DNA of 64,000 nucleotides. It comes from Paragordius varius (taxonomy: Eukaryota; Nematomorpha). The notes under the pieces were generated by a model that did no database searches, was not told where the DNA came from, and saw only the letters and a program-made list of their open reading frames with translations. The position numbers were made by a program, and so were the translations under genes. The stretch covers positions 5,704,001 to 5,768,000 of the forward strand of contig OZ176051.1 in NCBI GenBank assembly GCA_964247055.1, given 5' to 3'. Positions 11,343-21,674 of the stretch are shown here, one piece after another; the first letter of the stretch is position 1, and each line of letters starts with the position of its first letter.

Positions 11343-11457
11343 ATTGGTTGTGTAATACAGTCCATAAAATGTATTATAATAATAAATTACGGAATTTTTG
11401 TTATACAATTTATATATTGAAGCAGCTGTAAAACCTCTCCTTATATTTTAAAATTAC
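11343..11457. promoter_or_regulatory. short shared space between divergent IPPK and TGS1
   Basis: 115 bp separate the ATG of IPPK (-) and TGS1 (+). The stretch is AT-rich, with no CpG clustering and no clear TATA element. A shared promoter is inferred from the distance only. Confidence 0.4.
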
Positions 11458-13413
11458 ATGCCGATTCGCAAGAAGAAAAAACTTAACAATTCGTTAGCTT
11501 TTGCTATTAATTTATTAAAAAATGAAACTGTGGATTCAAACCAAAACAATGAATCAGTTATTGTAAATGATACAGTTATAACAAATGGAACATGTCTTAA
11601 TGGGCATGGCGAGGAATGTGAGGAAAAAGATGTAAAGCATAAATTAACACCTAATAAAATTTTAACTACCCAAGTTCAGACAATATCACTAGGTTTGATT
11701 ATTTGTGATTCTAGTAAATAGTGAAACAATTGATGTCGAAAAATATTTTAATCAACGATACGAATTTTTTCGGCGTTTTGATCAAGGAATTCAGTTAGAC
11801 ACAGGTAAAAAAAGACTCTAAAGTACAGAAAGTTGGTATTCTGTTATTCATGAACGAATAAGTTTTCATATTGCTTCAAGAATCCAAAATGACATTCTAT
11901 TAGATGGCTTTTGTGGGGTTGGTGGATTTTCCATCCATGCAGCCAATTTTTTTCTCTTTAGTATTTATAATTCATTTAATTATTTAGCATTGGCCAATGA
12001 TATTGATTACAACAAGTTGGTTATGGCTAAAAATAATGCTGCCATTTACCAAGTTTCTCCCTACATTGACTTTGTATGCTGTGGTTATTTTGATCTAGTC
12101 AAATGTTTTCGAGTTCCCTTCATAGATGTCGCATTTTTAGATGTTCCTTGGGGTGGTCCCCAATACATTGACAAAGACACTATCGATATATGCTCGAAAG
12201 ACTTATCCCCAATCAACATGAAAAAACTTGTCGAATTAACACGAACCGTCACGCCAAATATGGTTTTAGGCCTGCCTCGAAATTCTACGCTTAGATCGGT
12301 TTTTATTTTAATATCCCTTTAGTTATTGATTAATAATTCTTTGTACTAACCTCATTAACGAGATATTTTGACCTAACGCAGTGCAAAATTTTAATCCATC
12401 TTATATAATTTTATAAATGGTCATATGTACGTCAATTTCTAATAATTAATATGATTTTTAACCGTTTTTGGCGCAGATTTTTTTTTGTAGTTAAATAATA
12501 ATTAATATTGTAACGAATTTAATTAACTATGAGTTTGTTAATTACATGGTTCATTAGAAAAATGACATAGGAATTAAAAATAAACATATGTTTTTTATGG
12601 TCAAAATAGTTGTCAACCCTTTTCTCAATACCTGAATATGGATAAGTTTTTTCCATATTTATTTGCATTAAAATAAACACAATATATCTCAAATTTTAGT
12701 TCCATTAAGGTTTGAATGTATTTGATAGTACCAATTAAATTTCCCATCTTATCCCATAATATAATTCTTTCCGACATCTTAGGCCTTAAAATTCCTTAAT
12801 TTAATATTTTTTGATATCAGAAAGGAAACCGTACAAAATACTATAATGATTTTTGAATCGAGCATTTGGTATATCGAAAATTTTCAAAACATATTTAAAA
12901 AAACAGTATTTTTTAATACAAGCATTAATTGTGACTAAAACGAGGGCTTAAATGTTATATATGATGCTTTTGAAATAAACAATTATGTAATGGCATGGTT
13001 TTTGAAATTCCATGCAATATCTTTCCATTTTTTAAGAATATATATATTTTTTTTGTTTTGATAAAAGTTTTTCATCAAAGACCATAAATTATAAATCTGT
13101 AAAAACCATTTGTAATCATATACATATATATATATATAATTATTTAATTTTATCACAATTTGTTTGATAGATTGGTAGAGTGTGCCATCCCCATACCTTT
13201 GAGGTTGAAAAAAATTATAAAGGAAATGCAATTAAACGAATAACGGTTTACATTGGGGACACGTTATGTCGTAATTTAAATGACGATGCGAATGAATACA
13301 GCAGTAAAACGGCACAATCTCTTCATGAAAATCATGATTCATCAAATCCCACCAAATTTGACATAGATTATGAGGATCCCTTTTTCAAAGAATTAGATTT
13401 ATTACATACATAA
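11458..13413 (+). CDS. TGS1: trimethylguanosine synthase (snRNA/snoRNA cap hypermethylase)
   Basis: TGS1 adds two methyl groups from S-adenosylmethionine to the m7G cap of sn/snoRNAs. Exons: 11458-11692, 11715-11804, 11829-11960, 11988-12298 and 13171-13413; 336 residues. After a basic N-terminus (MPIRKKKK), the catalytic core matches human TGS1: KYFNQRYEFFRRFDQGIQLD (human KYWAQRYRLFSRFDDGIKLD), ESWYSV, LDGFCGVGGFSIH (SAM motif I, human VDAFCGVGGNTI), ANDIDYNKLVMAKNNA, FLDVPWGGPQY (catalytic motif IV, human FLSPPWGGPDY), LPRN, and a final ITVYIGD (human ITAYFGD). Introns are 22, 24, 27 and 872 nt. Removing the 24-nt intron restores LDTESWYSV against human LDREGWFSV, and the intron contains an in-frame stop. 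The 27-nt intron is in frame, and its removal gives the same spacing as human. The long N-terminal region of vertebrate TGS1 is absent, as in yeast. Confidence 0.92.
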
Positions 13414-13468
13414 TAGGTAATTTCGTTAGATTAATAATAAAAAATATTAACAAATGTATGTGCATGTA

Positions 13469-14721
13469 TTATTTATCATCTTCACCACTCTGTTCTTCAT
13501 CGATGGTTTCAGTGACCTTTTTTGAGGTTGGGATTCGAACGTTTTCCAAAAACTTCCATTTAGCATTCTTTTCAATAGTTTGTTTTCTACACATAAATGT
13601 TTGGAAACATTAAATAGTTTGTATATATTGTGTAACTTTATCAATAGTTATTAACAATTAAATATATATATGTTTGTAATAAATTCGGTTATTACTAAAA
13701 TGTTTCGAAGAATATACATTTTACTAAATACTACTATTGCCTTTATATAAAGATTTCAATATAACAAGCGCTTAAAATTGATATTTTGTCAAAAGTATAA
13801 TATCACAGGGGTGTGTAAATTTAAGGTTTTGTCATTTGAAGAAATAATAACCGATCTGACTGAAAAAGGCCATTGGTTAATAAAAAAATTTTATGGCTAT
13901 AAAAGCAATAAATCGAAATAATTTTTAAAATTTCTCAATATATTATTTTCCATTTTATATATATCATATGTAAATGTGTTAGAAATTTTCTGGCTCTTTG
14001 CATGCATTAATATTTTGGAAAATAAAGATTTAGCATAAAAATTTCATGAAAGTGCGTTTGGAAGTATTTGATCAATAAATTTCGTTTATTACACCTTTTC
14101 AGGTATAATATTAATTTTGACAACCATAAGCAGTCAGACCGATTAATATATTTTTAATGGTCAAGAATTAATCGCTATTTAGCATTTGTAAAAATTGTAA
14201 AACTTATCTGTTAAATAAATTATCTTTGAATGTCATATATGAAACCTTGTTTTTAAACCAACCTTATTTAACAAAGATAATCTTTCCAAGCCAAAAAAAC
14301 AGTTTGAAAACCGTAAATAATATTAAAATAGTAGTTTTAATCGTAAATATATAGATTTACAACAAAAAACGGCAAAAGTACTTGCTAATTTCTGAATTTA
14401 AATAATTCCATTTATTCAACCGTTTAATAGTTATTTTATGGGTTTTTATCATGTAATATATATATTATTATTATACAATAATATAAACCACTTACAAAAT
14501 ATTGGGTGTCAATGTTTTTTTATTTCCCGAATTATTGGTGCATTCCAACAAAAAATCTTTTAAAAAGAGCTCAAGAGCACTGGCTAAATTTAAATTAAAA
14601 TTTTACATATAACTACTGGTGCCGTTGATGATACTTTTCCAATGTTTTTATCGGATTGCATAATTTTTTTGATTTTTGAAGGTGGAAATCGGGAATCAAA
14701 TTTTTTCTTTTTTGATGGCAT
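13469..14721 (-). CDS. DRAP1: negative cofactor 2 alpha (histone-fold TBP repressor subunit)
   Basis: NC2-alpha pairs with NC2-beta (DR1) through histone folds and clamps TBP on DNA, blocking TFIIA/TFIIB entry. Exons: 14607-14721 (ATG 14719-14721), 14496-14583 and 13469-13586; 106 residues. The start [14 protein letters not shown] followed by [15 protein letters not shown] matches human MPSKKKKYNARFPP and RIKKIMQTDEEIGKV almost residue for residue. Then come PVVISSALELFL (human PVIISRALELFL), [13 protein letters not shown] (human KTMTTSHLKQCIE) and KWKFLENV (human FDFLKDLV). The first intron is 23 nt and contains in-frame stops; the second is 909 nt. The human Gly/Pro/acid-rich tail (205 residues in all) is replaced by a short acidic end (EEQSGEDDK). 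No continuous frame covers the gene because all exons are short. It is tail-to-tail with TGS1, with 55 bp between the stops. Confidence 0.93.
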
Positions 14722-15245
14722 ATGTTATTATGTGGTAAATTATAACATGTGAGTGGTCACCAAAAATAATATTAATTTAGAAGAGAATTTATAGATAAAA
14801 GATGAATACGAATGCGGCACAATAACAAGATCTTACAAGAGAGATTTGATGAAAATTGAATTTATTGTTTAATAAATGCCAGAATTAATAATATAAATTT
14901 AAAGAAGAAAAAATGTTGATATCAGAGATTCTTTATGGGTGCCAACTGGAATTAATGGTATAAAAAATATAAAGCTTAAAATATCAATTATTAAGTTTTC
15001 AGTATGTTTGCAGACCTATGGCATTATGTTTTAAACCATTTTTATTATTTTATATAACATTGGTGAAATCTCGTGTAATATTCTGCTAAGGGAATATTTT
15101 GGGTTTTTTTTGAGTCTTCTTAAATTATAGCTTTTTGAATGATAAGAAGTTTCGGCGAATTTTTACCGAGCTATAGACCTTAGATATAATAATTATAAAT
15201 ATGCATAAAATTTAGCACTTGCATGCAACATATTCATTTCAGTCT

Positions 15246-15703
15246 TTCGATTCAACTTGGGTTAGTTAGATGCCTGAGGTTTGTTAAAAATTAAATACTA
15301 AAAAAATATGTAAGGAATCATGGCAAAAGTTCGCACTTAATGAACCATATAAAAAAAATTATTCAAAAACACTTGATATTGCTTATTCACCAAAGGTAAT
15401 TTAGCCAGCATGACAGTGTGTAAGCTAAATATAAATGAACCAGTTTATATTAATGTCAAATTTGATAAAAAAAATCAAACCTTATTTTAGCCATAGCATC
15501 ACATAAACACGATATTTTATAGAAAGCTGTAAAATAAAAATGGCGTCAAAGAAGTTTGATATGGATCTTTTTTCAAAACTAAATTTATTTATATTTCGGC
15601 TTATTTATATTTTTATTAGGATAGAAGTAATAAAATTGGGAGCTTTTCTTTCAATAGTTCATTAAACTAAAATATGGGGATTTAGATACCCTAATTTGAA
15701 TCA
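15246..15703. mobile_element. family-B non-autonomous inverted-repeat element, copy 1
   Basis: About 458 bp with imperfect terminal inverted repeats: TTCGATTCAACTTGGG at the left, and ACCCTAATTTGAATCAA at the right. Internal landmarks are shared with 20539-21674 and about 34100-34482: GGAATC..GGCAAAA..TTGCACTTA, CTTGATATTGCTTATT, GTAAAATAAAAATGGCGTC, and TTTTTATTAGGATAGAAG. No coding capacity, so a MITE-like DNA element. The transposase family is not known; target-site duplications are unclear because of divergence. Confidence 0.7.
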
Positions 15704-16679
15704 AAGTGTTAATCCAATATTAAATATATGAATGAATTACTTTAATTTGATTCCATAGAGTAAAAAAACTTTAACATAATCAAAAAGACTATAACCCTAT
15801 TTTATTGTTTGCATTTTTGTGATAATTACAAAAACACAAAATTAGATAACATTATATCAAATCAAAATTTTTTGTAAAAAGCTTAAAGATCTTTCTCAAA
15901 TATTAAGCAAGACTATTTTCTTCCTTGTGAGGCTTGTTTTCAAAAAAAACGCAAAAATCTGGAATAAGAGTTCTAATATAGTTAAGGCTTAAAAGAATTT
16001 AAAATATGAATATTTCGCCGAAAAATTTAATTTTTAGTTAAATTTAAGCGTACTTCATACCTTTTAGTATGAAGACGAAATAAAAACGCTTTAATATAAA
16101 ACAGGGGTTTTTAAAACAAATATATTCGCTGCTGCTTAAAGATTTTTGGCTTTTTTATTTATTCTTAATGCAATTTTGGCTGATATACCTTTCTAAATAA
16201 TCGTAAACTTTTGATTGAAATCCAATTTATTTTTTAACATTTTTTTGAGAATTTCGCATACCGAAAAAAAGCGTGTTAGGCTATAATATGAATAAACTTT
16301 TATACCATGATGCTAAACATCACCTCAGTATTGATTTAAACATGCGTTCATTATTTATGTAGTATAAATGGTTTTTATAAAAAACCTTTCAAGGGAGCAT
16401 ACCAACCATTGAATAATTCTGAGGTCATAGAATCGCTCAACATCGTCAAATTATATACAATAATTATGTATAGCTTAGAGTGTTTTTAATACACTATGCT
16501 TCATACCAAATTGACCAAAATTTGCTAAATATTTTTAAGAATATCCATTTTTTAAAAAAACTTTTTTGATGTTAATATTAGCATATATTTAATTTTTTTT
16601 ATCAAGGAATCTTGGCTCTTTTGCTTTTATTTTAGGAAAGATCTATTTTAGGTCCAAAAAATTAATATTTTCGGCACCC

Positions 16680-16880
16680 ACTAAAAAAATTTATAAAAAT
16701 GTTTGGCTTTTTATATAGTTTATAATTATATTTTAGTGATGTTTTCGGGAATTATTAGGCTTTGACCAAAATATTTTTATTTAACGAAATGTAAAAAAAT
16801 TCCATTTTTTAAGGAGTAGTTACCACAAAAGTGGTAATAATTTTCTTACACAACCCTAAACCAAAAGTTCCATGAAAATA
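16680..16880. repeat. family-C dispersed repeat (ACCACAAAAGTGG), copy 1
   Basis: A degenerate repeat recognised by GTAGTTACCACAAAAGTGGTAA, preceded by a GGCTTT/CGAAATG region and followed by CCAAAAGTTCC. Related stretches are at 22495-22700, 33340-33545 and 34500-34740. ACCACTTTTGTGGT is a near-perfect short palindrome. Type unknown. Confidence 0.45.
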
Positions 16881-17435
16881 ATGGTACATTTTTAATATAT
16901 GCATATCACCAGAGCATAGTCTAATTATAAAATTATAATTTAAATAAGAAATTTTTTACAGTATGATAGTTTGTAATAAGAATTAAACACCTTCCTAATC
17001 CAACTGAGACATTTTGGTGTAAAAATTTAAATAAATGGAATGTTTCCAAAATTGCAATTCCTTATTAAATTTATTTTTACATATAAAAATTATATGTTTT
17101 CCATTTTTTCCAAATAATCAAATATATTTGGCAGATTAATAACGCATTTTAAGTATATTATTGTATAATACGCTCAAAAGCCTAAAGAATGCATATTATT
17201 TAATTTGGCCTAATATAATCTGTAAATAAAATAATCAACTCTTCCAAAAAGTTGTTTTTAAGGTATCGTGAATTTTACTCCTTATTAGGTCACAAAACCA
17301 TTTTGAGAAAAAAATTTAAAAGACAACATCCAAATATATGATATTATATACATTTATAATATTTATTACATTTTAATATTATCAAGTTGACCAATAAATA
17401 TAATTTATTAATTCATTTAAAATATATGTTAAGCA

Positions 17436-18812
17436 TTAATTAATAATCATGTTTTCACGCAATTTCGGACATATTAACAAAAAAAATAATGAATCCACAC
17501 AAGCTTTGGATAACTCCAAGAAATTACCAATAGTCACAAACATATTAAATAGGTTTTGCGAGTATTTGGAAGGGAGTATTTGTTCTATCTGTTTTACCGT
17601 ATAAATTATATTAATGATTGAAAGTGGTACAATACATACGATATGAAGCAAGGCCGCAGTCAGCAGCAAAACAGTCAACCAAAATTCTTCATGAACTATG
17701 GCGGGGATTCTGAACACAGATTTTATTATAGATTTTTTACCATGCTCCTTTCCTGTGATTGAATTATTTTGAGGTTCAGCTATATTGTTATTGTTATTCA
17801 TGTTATTGATTTGTGTGTTATCAATCACGTTTACCGTATTGACAATAGGGGAATGTGGTTTCATAGACATTCCTTGCCCAATGGATGCTCGATAAACAAT
17901 GCTTTCAAAAACTAAAGGATCTATTTTGTTTTTACCAAAACTTTGTGCCAAACCTCTAGAAAGAAAGCTCATGCCAGGTGAGATATTTTCTTTATAGTGA
18001 GATTTTATTAATTTGATTAAGCAATACAAGACTTTAGCAGAGAGTATTATGAGAATCAGGGTAGGGATTTGTGATAAAACAATCTCCCTTATGAAAGAGT
18101 AAATTATATATGGTAGGGTAAAATGTTTTGTTCTGGATCTTTTAAAGGTGCAAACACCTTTACCGAATGCTTTTAAAAAGACTGTTTGATTTCCCCAAAG
18201 AATGGGTGACGTATTTGGACTTTTACCATGGCTGGTAAAATTTTCCGGGATCAAAACGCATGTAGGCTTCACATGATACCATTTACGAATAGGGATGCAC
18301 AATACCAATGTTAACAGTGCCGCTAAAAAGGGACTATGTTTATACCAACAAGATTGTCGCCATTTCAAATAATTATTTGTACAATCAAGGATCATGTACC
18401 GATCTATGGCAAGTAGGAGGATTGTCAGGGCCGAAACACGTGACAAAAAGTTTTTGATGACAAAAGCAATGTGCGATGTGAAATAGACCCAACCAAACGT
18501 ACTGTAAAAATGTAAATCCAAAGCTTCCCCATACTTATCTAGTATGGGATACAGTATAAGAAATATGTTAGCCATCGTGTCCCAGACCGTTGAATACTTC
18601 AAAAATCGATAAGCTTTAACGCGAAATCGTTTGCGGAAAAAAATCCATAGTAATAGGAAATTTGATATGAGCCCAATTACACCAATCACGGGCAATATTA
18701 TGCAAAACAGTATAAATTCCATCTTAGCCATACGAATATTGCTCCATTTAATATGCATTATAACTAAAAATTTTGTTAAAATTAGAAAAAGGATAATTAT
18801 GGATAGGGACAT
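17436..18812 (-). CDS. rhodopsin-class G protein-coupled receptor (peptide-receptor-like)
   Basis: One exon, 458 residues. The N-terminus (1-20) is hydrophobic and may be a signal peptide; later Met codons at residues 28 and 31 are possible starts. Seven hydrophobic segments follow: about 32-58 (TM1 with GLISNFLLL, the conserved Asn at 51), 70-92, 108-135, 160-175, 235-265, 376-402 and 415-447. TM3 ends in AIDRYMIL, the DRY motif at 137-139 used in G protein coupling. The extracellular cysteines expected for the TM3-ECL2 bond are not obvious. The long third intracellular loop (about 270-375) is Asn-rich and low complexity. TM6 lacks CWxP, and TM7 ends in DSLFFLLICPKLREN, replacing NPxxY. The layout resembles invertebrate FMRFamide-type or orphan neuropeptide receptors. 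The ligand cannot be inferred. Confidence 0.85.
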   Translation of the reverse strand: MSLSIIILFLILTKFLVIMHIKWSNIRMAKMEFILFCIILPVIGVIGLISNFLLLWIFFRKRFRVKAYRFLKYSTVWDTMANIFLILYPILDKYGEALDLHFYSTFGWVYFTSHIAFVIKNFLSRVSALTILLLAIDRYMILDCTNNYLKWRQSCWYKHSPFLAALLTLVLCIPIRKWYHVKPTCVLIPENFTSHGKSPNTSPILWGNQTVFLKAFGKGVCTFKRSRTKHFTLPYIIYSFIREIVLSQIPTLILIILSAKVLYCLIKLIKSHYKENISPGMSFLSRGLAQSFGKNKIDPLVFESIVYRASIGQGMSMKPHSPIVNTVNVIDNTQINNMNNNNNIAEPQNNSITGKEHGKKSIIKSVFRIPAIVHEEFWLTVLLLTAALLHIVCIVPLSIINIIYTVKQIEQILPSKYSQNLFNMFVTIGNFLELSKACVDSLFFLLICPKLRENMIIN

Positions 18813-20538
18813 TAATTTAAAACAAATTTAATAAAAACTCATTAAGAAAAAATTGTTATGGAAACTAGGATTTTTGACTTGTGATAATTCTTCCTAATTT
18901 TATGAAAAAAGGAAATAATGGCAAAAACATTTACAACTGAATAAAATATTTTATATATAGGAAATTAAATTAAGGTTGATGTATGTATAATGGAACAATT
19001 ATCCAAATGATAAAATTTTTTGGCTTTTTACCTTTTTTATTATTATATTCTTGGAATTCATTAAAACAATTTAATGTCAGAGCTAATAATATCATGCGAA
19101 TTCATTAATTATTAATCAACCAAAACTTAATAACTAGGGATATTAAAATATATTTTACAAATGACAGGATAATTTTTTGATTCGTATGGGTATATCCTCT
19201 TACTAATATTGTACAGATTTTTGAATTTACTTTTTTGTTTAATAAATAAATACGTTTCCTTTTCAATTATTATGCATGTACGTTGAATGATGTTAAAATT
19301 AATTATCCGTTTTACGCCTACGCTTCAATACTCTTTCGAAAACTAAAAAAAATTGGGTATAAAATTTTGAATAGCTTTTAGTATATTTATGAGAGGGCTC
19401 GTTATGATACAGGAATATTAAAGACTAGCCTTCGAAAAAAAACCATTAACACAAAGTATGTTATAACGCACGCAAATGCCAACGTAAATACCAATATCTA
19501 TATATTCCAATAAAATGTAAAATCATGTCCTTAAAACGATTTTTAAAAAATGTGTATGCCAATTCAAAATGGTTATATCTATATATCTGCCGATATAAAT
19601 CGCTATTTTAGCTGCTCTGTTTAGAGTCACCGCCGTAAAAACGGGTTTTATTCTAATAAACTCCATTTTCGATTGAAGAAAGTTTTCAGAAAAGATGCAA
19701 GTCCATTTGAATATAATTTAGGGTAGCTAAGAAATTGGTTAAAAAATCGTTCAAACATTATGTCTTTTAGAAGGGTTTTTTTAATACATTTTCTTTTTGT
19801 GTGCAGTGTTCCTGTTAATAATTAGACTTTATTATTAAGTATTTCTTATCATATCTGATAACTTTACGTTGCATATATTTATTAAATTGTCTAACTTTTT
19901 GAGGCATAGTCTCTGCAAGTAAAACCATTTTCATTAACCACACTTTAGGATTATTTTAATTTTCTACATCTTTTTCTCTCTATTCAAAGTTATCAAAAAC
20001 ACAATGCACAAAAAAAAATCTTGTTAATATGTTTGTTATCTATATAAATGCATCACCCTTACCATGGCGATTTTAGCTTGGAATTAGAAGAAGCTGAACA
20101 TTTATAGCCTAGAATTTGAATTAAGGTTAGGTTGATTTCAATTTTGGGTGATATTTTTCAAAAAACAATGCATATTTAACTTATTATTGATGACGAATTT
20201 TTAAAGCAAAATTCTCAGGTGAATTAAATGTTCAACATTAAGATATATATATTTGTATATATATACTCATTACACCATGCTTCAATATAGCATGAAGTAC
20301 GCTTCGAAATTTCGCTAAAAATTAAACAAAGTATGCATTTTTTTAAAATAAGTATTTTATTTTGATCAATAGTGCAAATATTTAAAAATTTTTTCGCATC
20401 TCAGCATTTTCGCGTTTTTTTGAGTTAACTTGTCCATTTTAGAGGGGAAATAGAGACTTTCACTTATCTAAAAATTTAAATTTTACAAAAAAAAATTTCT
20501 TTTTTTAACACTTTGATACAGCACACTCATTTTAGTCC
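18813..20538. other. AT-rich intergenic, no gene seen
   Basis: Upstream of the GPCR on its strand, so it should include its promoter. Homopolymer-rich, with no supported open frame or RNA gene recognised. Confidence 0.45.
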
Positions 20539-21674
20539 TTCGATTCCAATTGGAGTATTTGGATACCCCAGGCCTGTTTAAAATCAAATACTTTAAGAAG
20601 TATGGAAGGAATCGACACCATGGCAAAATTTTGCACTTATATAACATTAATAAATCGAAATATATAAAAAATTTTATTAAAAAATACTTGTTATTACTTA
20701 TTTTAACCTAAAACCGAAAGGTAAAAATTTCGTCAACGTGACATGTTAAAAAATAATACAAAATAAACCGCTTTTTCTATTTCTATCAATGTTAGATGCA
20801 ATTTATATTAAAAATATGCTTTAGTTTACCCTTAAAATTAAATGAAAACGATATTTTGCAAAAATTTTGTAAAATAAAAATGGCGTCGAAGTAGTTGGAC
20901 ATGGAGCTTTTTTTTCAAAACAAAATTTTATTAAGATGTTTTGGCATATACCATTTGCACTTCAAGAGTGTCCTTGAACAATTCAAGTTGGTCCTTGAAC
21001 ATTTCAAGTTGGTCCTTGAACACTTCAAGTTGGTCCTTAAAATTCATAAATTTTGATTTAACCATGATTTTTGCATTCATTTTTTTTATTTTATTATTTA
21101 ACCTATTTTTCTTTATTTATTATATATTTATTCATTTAAAGATAAAAAATTTTATTGAAAAACCACTTTTTTTGTTTCAAACTATTTTTTTCAATTCAAC
21201 AAAATTATTGATTAAATGTTTTTAATGAAAATTTTTAATTATTAACCCAAAAAACTTATATATTTTTTCATTTCGCGTTAAAATCTTATAAATATCTTAA
21301 ATTATTTTAAAAAATTAATAAAGATATACGGTTTCTCAAAGATTAAAAGCTGATATCGATTTAAAATTTAAAAACAATAAAATAGATTAATTATTTACGA
21401 TTAGATTGATAAAAGTTAAAAACAAAACAAAAAAGTTTAAGGACCAACTTGAAGTGTTCAAGGACCAATTTGAACTGTTCAAGGACCAAATTGAATTGTT
21501 CAAGGACCAACTTGAAGTGTTCAAGGACATTCTTGAAGTGCAAATGGTATATTTATATAATTTTTATCAGGATAGAAGCATAAATTTAAATTGGGACGGT
21601 TTCCTTCAGTAGTTTTTTAAAAATATTAATTTTAATTTAGTCTGGGGTATTTAGATACCCCAATTTGAATCGAA
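20539..21674. mobile_element. family-B inverted-repeat element, copy 2, interrupted by a family-A element
   Basis: Ends are TTCGATTCCAATTGG..GGATACCCCAGG at the left and CTGGGGTATTTAGATACC..TTTGAATCGAA at the right, a good terminal inverted repeat. Interior landmarks match copy 1, including GTAAAATAAAAATGGCGTCGAAG and TTTTTATCAGGATAGAAGC. A family-A element of about 605 bp (20947-21551) sits inside. Without it the copy would be about 530 bp, close to copy 1. Confidence 0.75.
20947..21551. mobile_element. family-A non-autonomous element with tandem-repeat inverted termini, copy 1
   Basis: The ends are TATACCATTTGCAC and GTGCAAATGGTATA. Each terminal inverted repeat is built from three to five tandem units of about 21 bp (core TTCAAGTTGGTCCTTGAA at the left, its complement at the right), giving arms of about 100 bp. 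The centre is unique AT-rich DNA. No real coding region: the predicted repetitive peptides only echo the tandem units. The palindromic TATA at the ends suggests a TA or TATA target duplication (Tc1/mariner-like), which is inference. Confidence 0.75.

Larger units (their letters stand above)
14722..17435. other. gene-poor AT-rich region with degenerate repeats
   Basis: I see no supported gene. It holds one copy of the family-B inverted-repeat element (15246-15703), and near 16680-16880 a degenerate copy of a repeat marked by TTACCACAAAAGTGG. The rest is AT-rich and full of short homopolymers. Confidence 0.5.

Noticed and set aside
10284-11408. Longer start for IPPK at 11408
   Set aside because: The codon there is TTG; the first ATG in frame is at 11342 and already precedes the conserved nucleotide-binding region.
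21406-21612. Repetitive Lys/Phe/Glu/Leu frame resembling a coiled-coil peptide
   Set aside because: It is only the translation of the tandem units in the right terminal repeat of a family-A element; the mirrored left arm gives an equally meaningless frame at 20941-21225.
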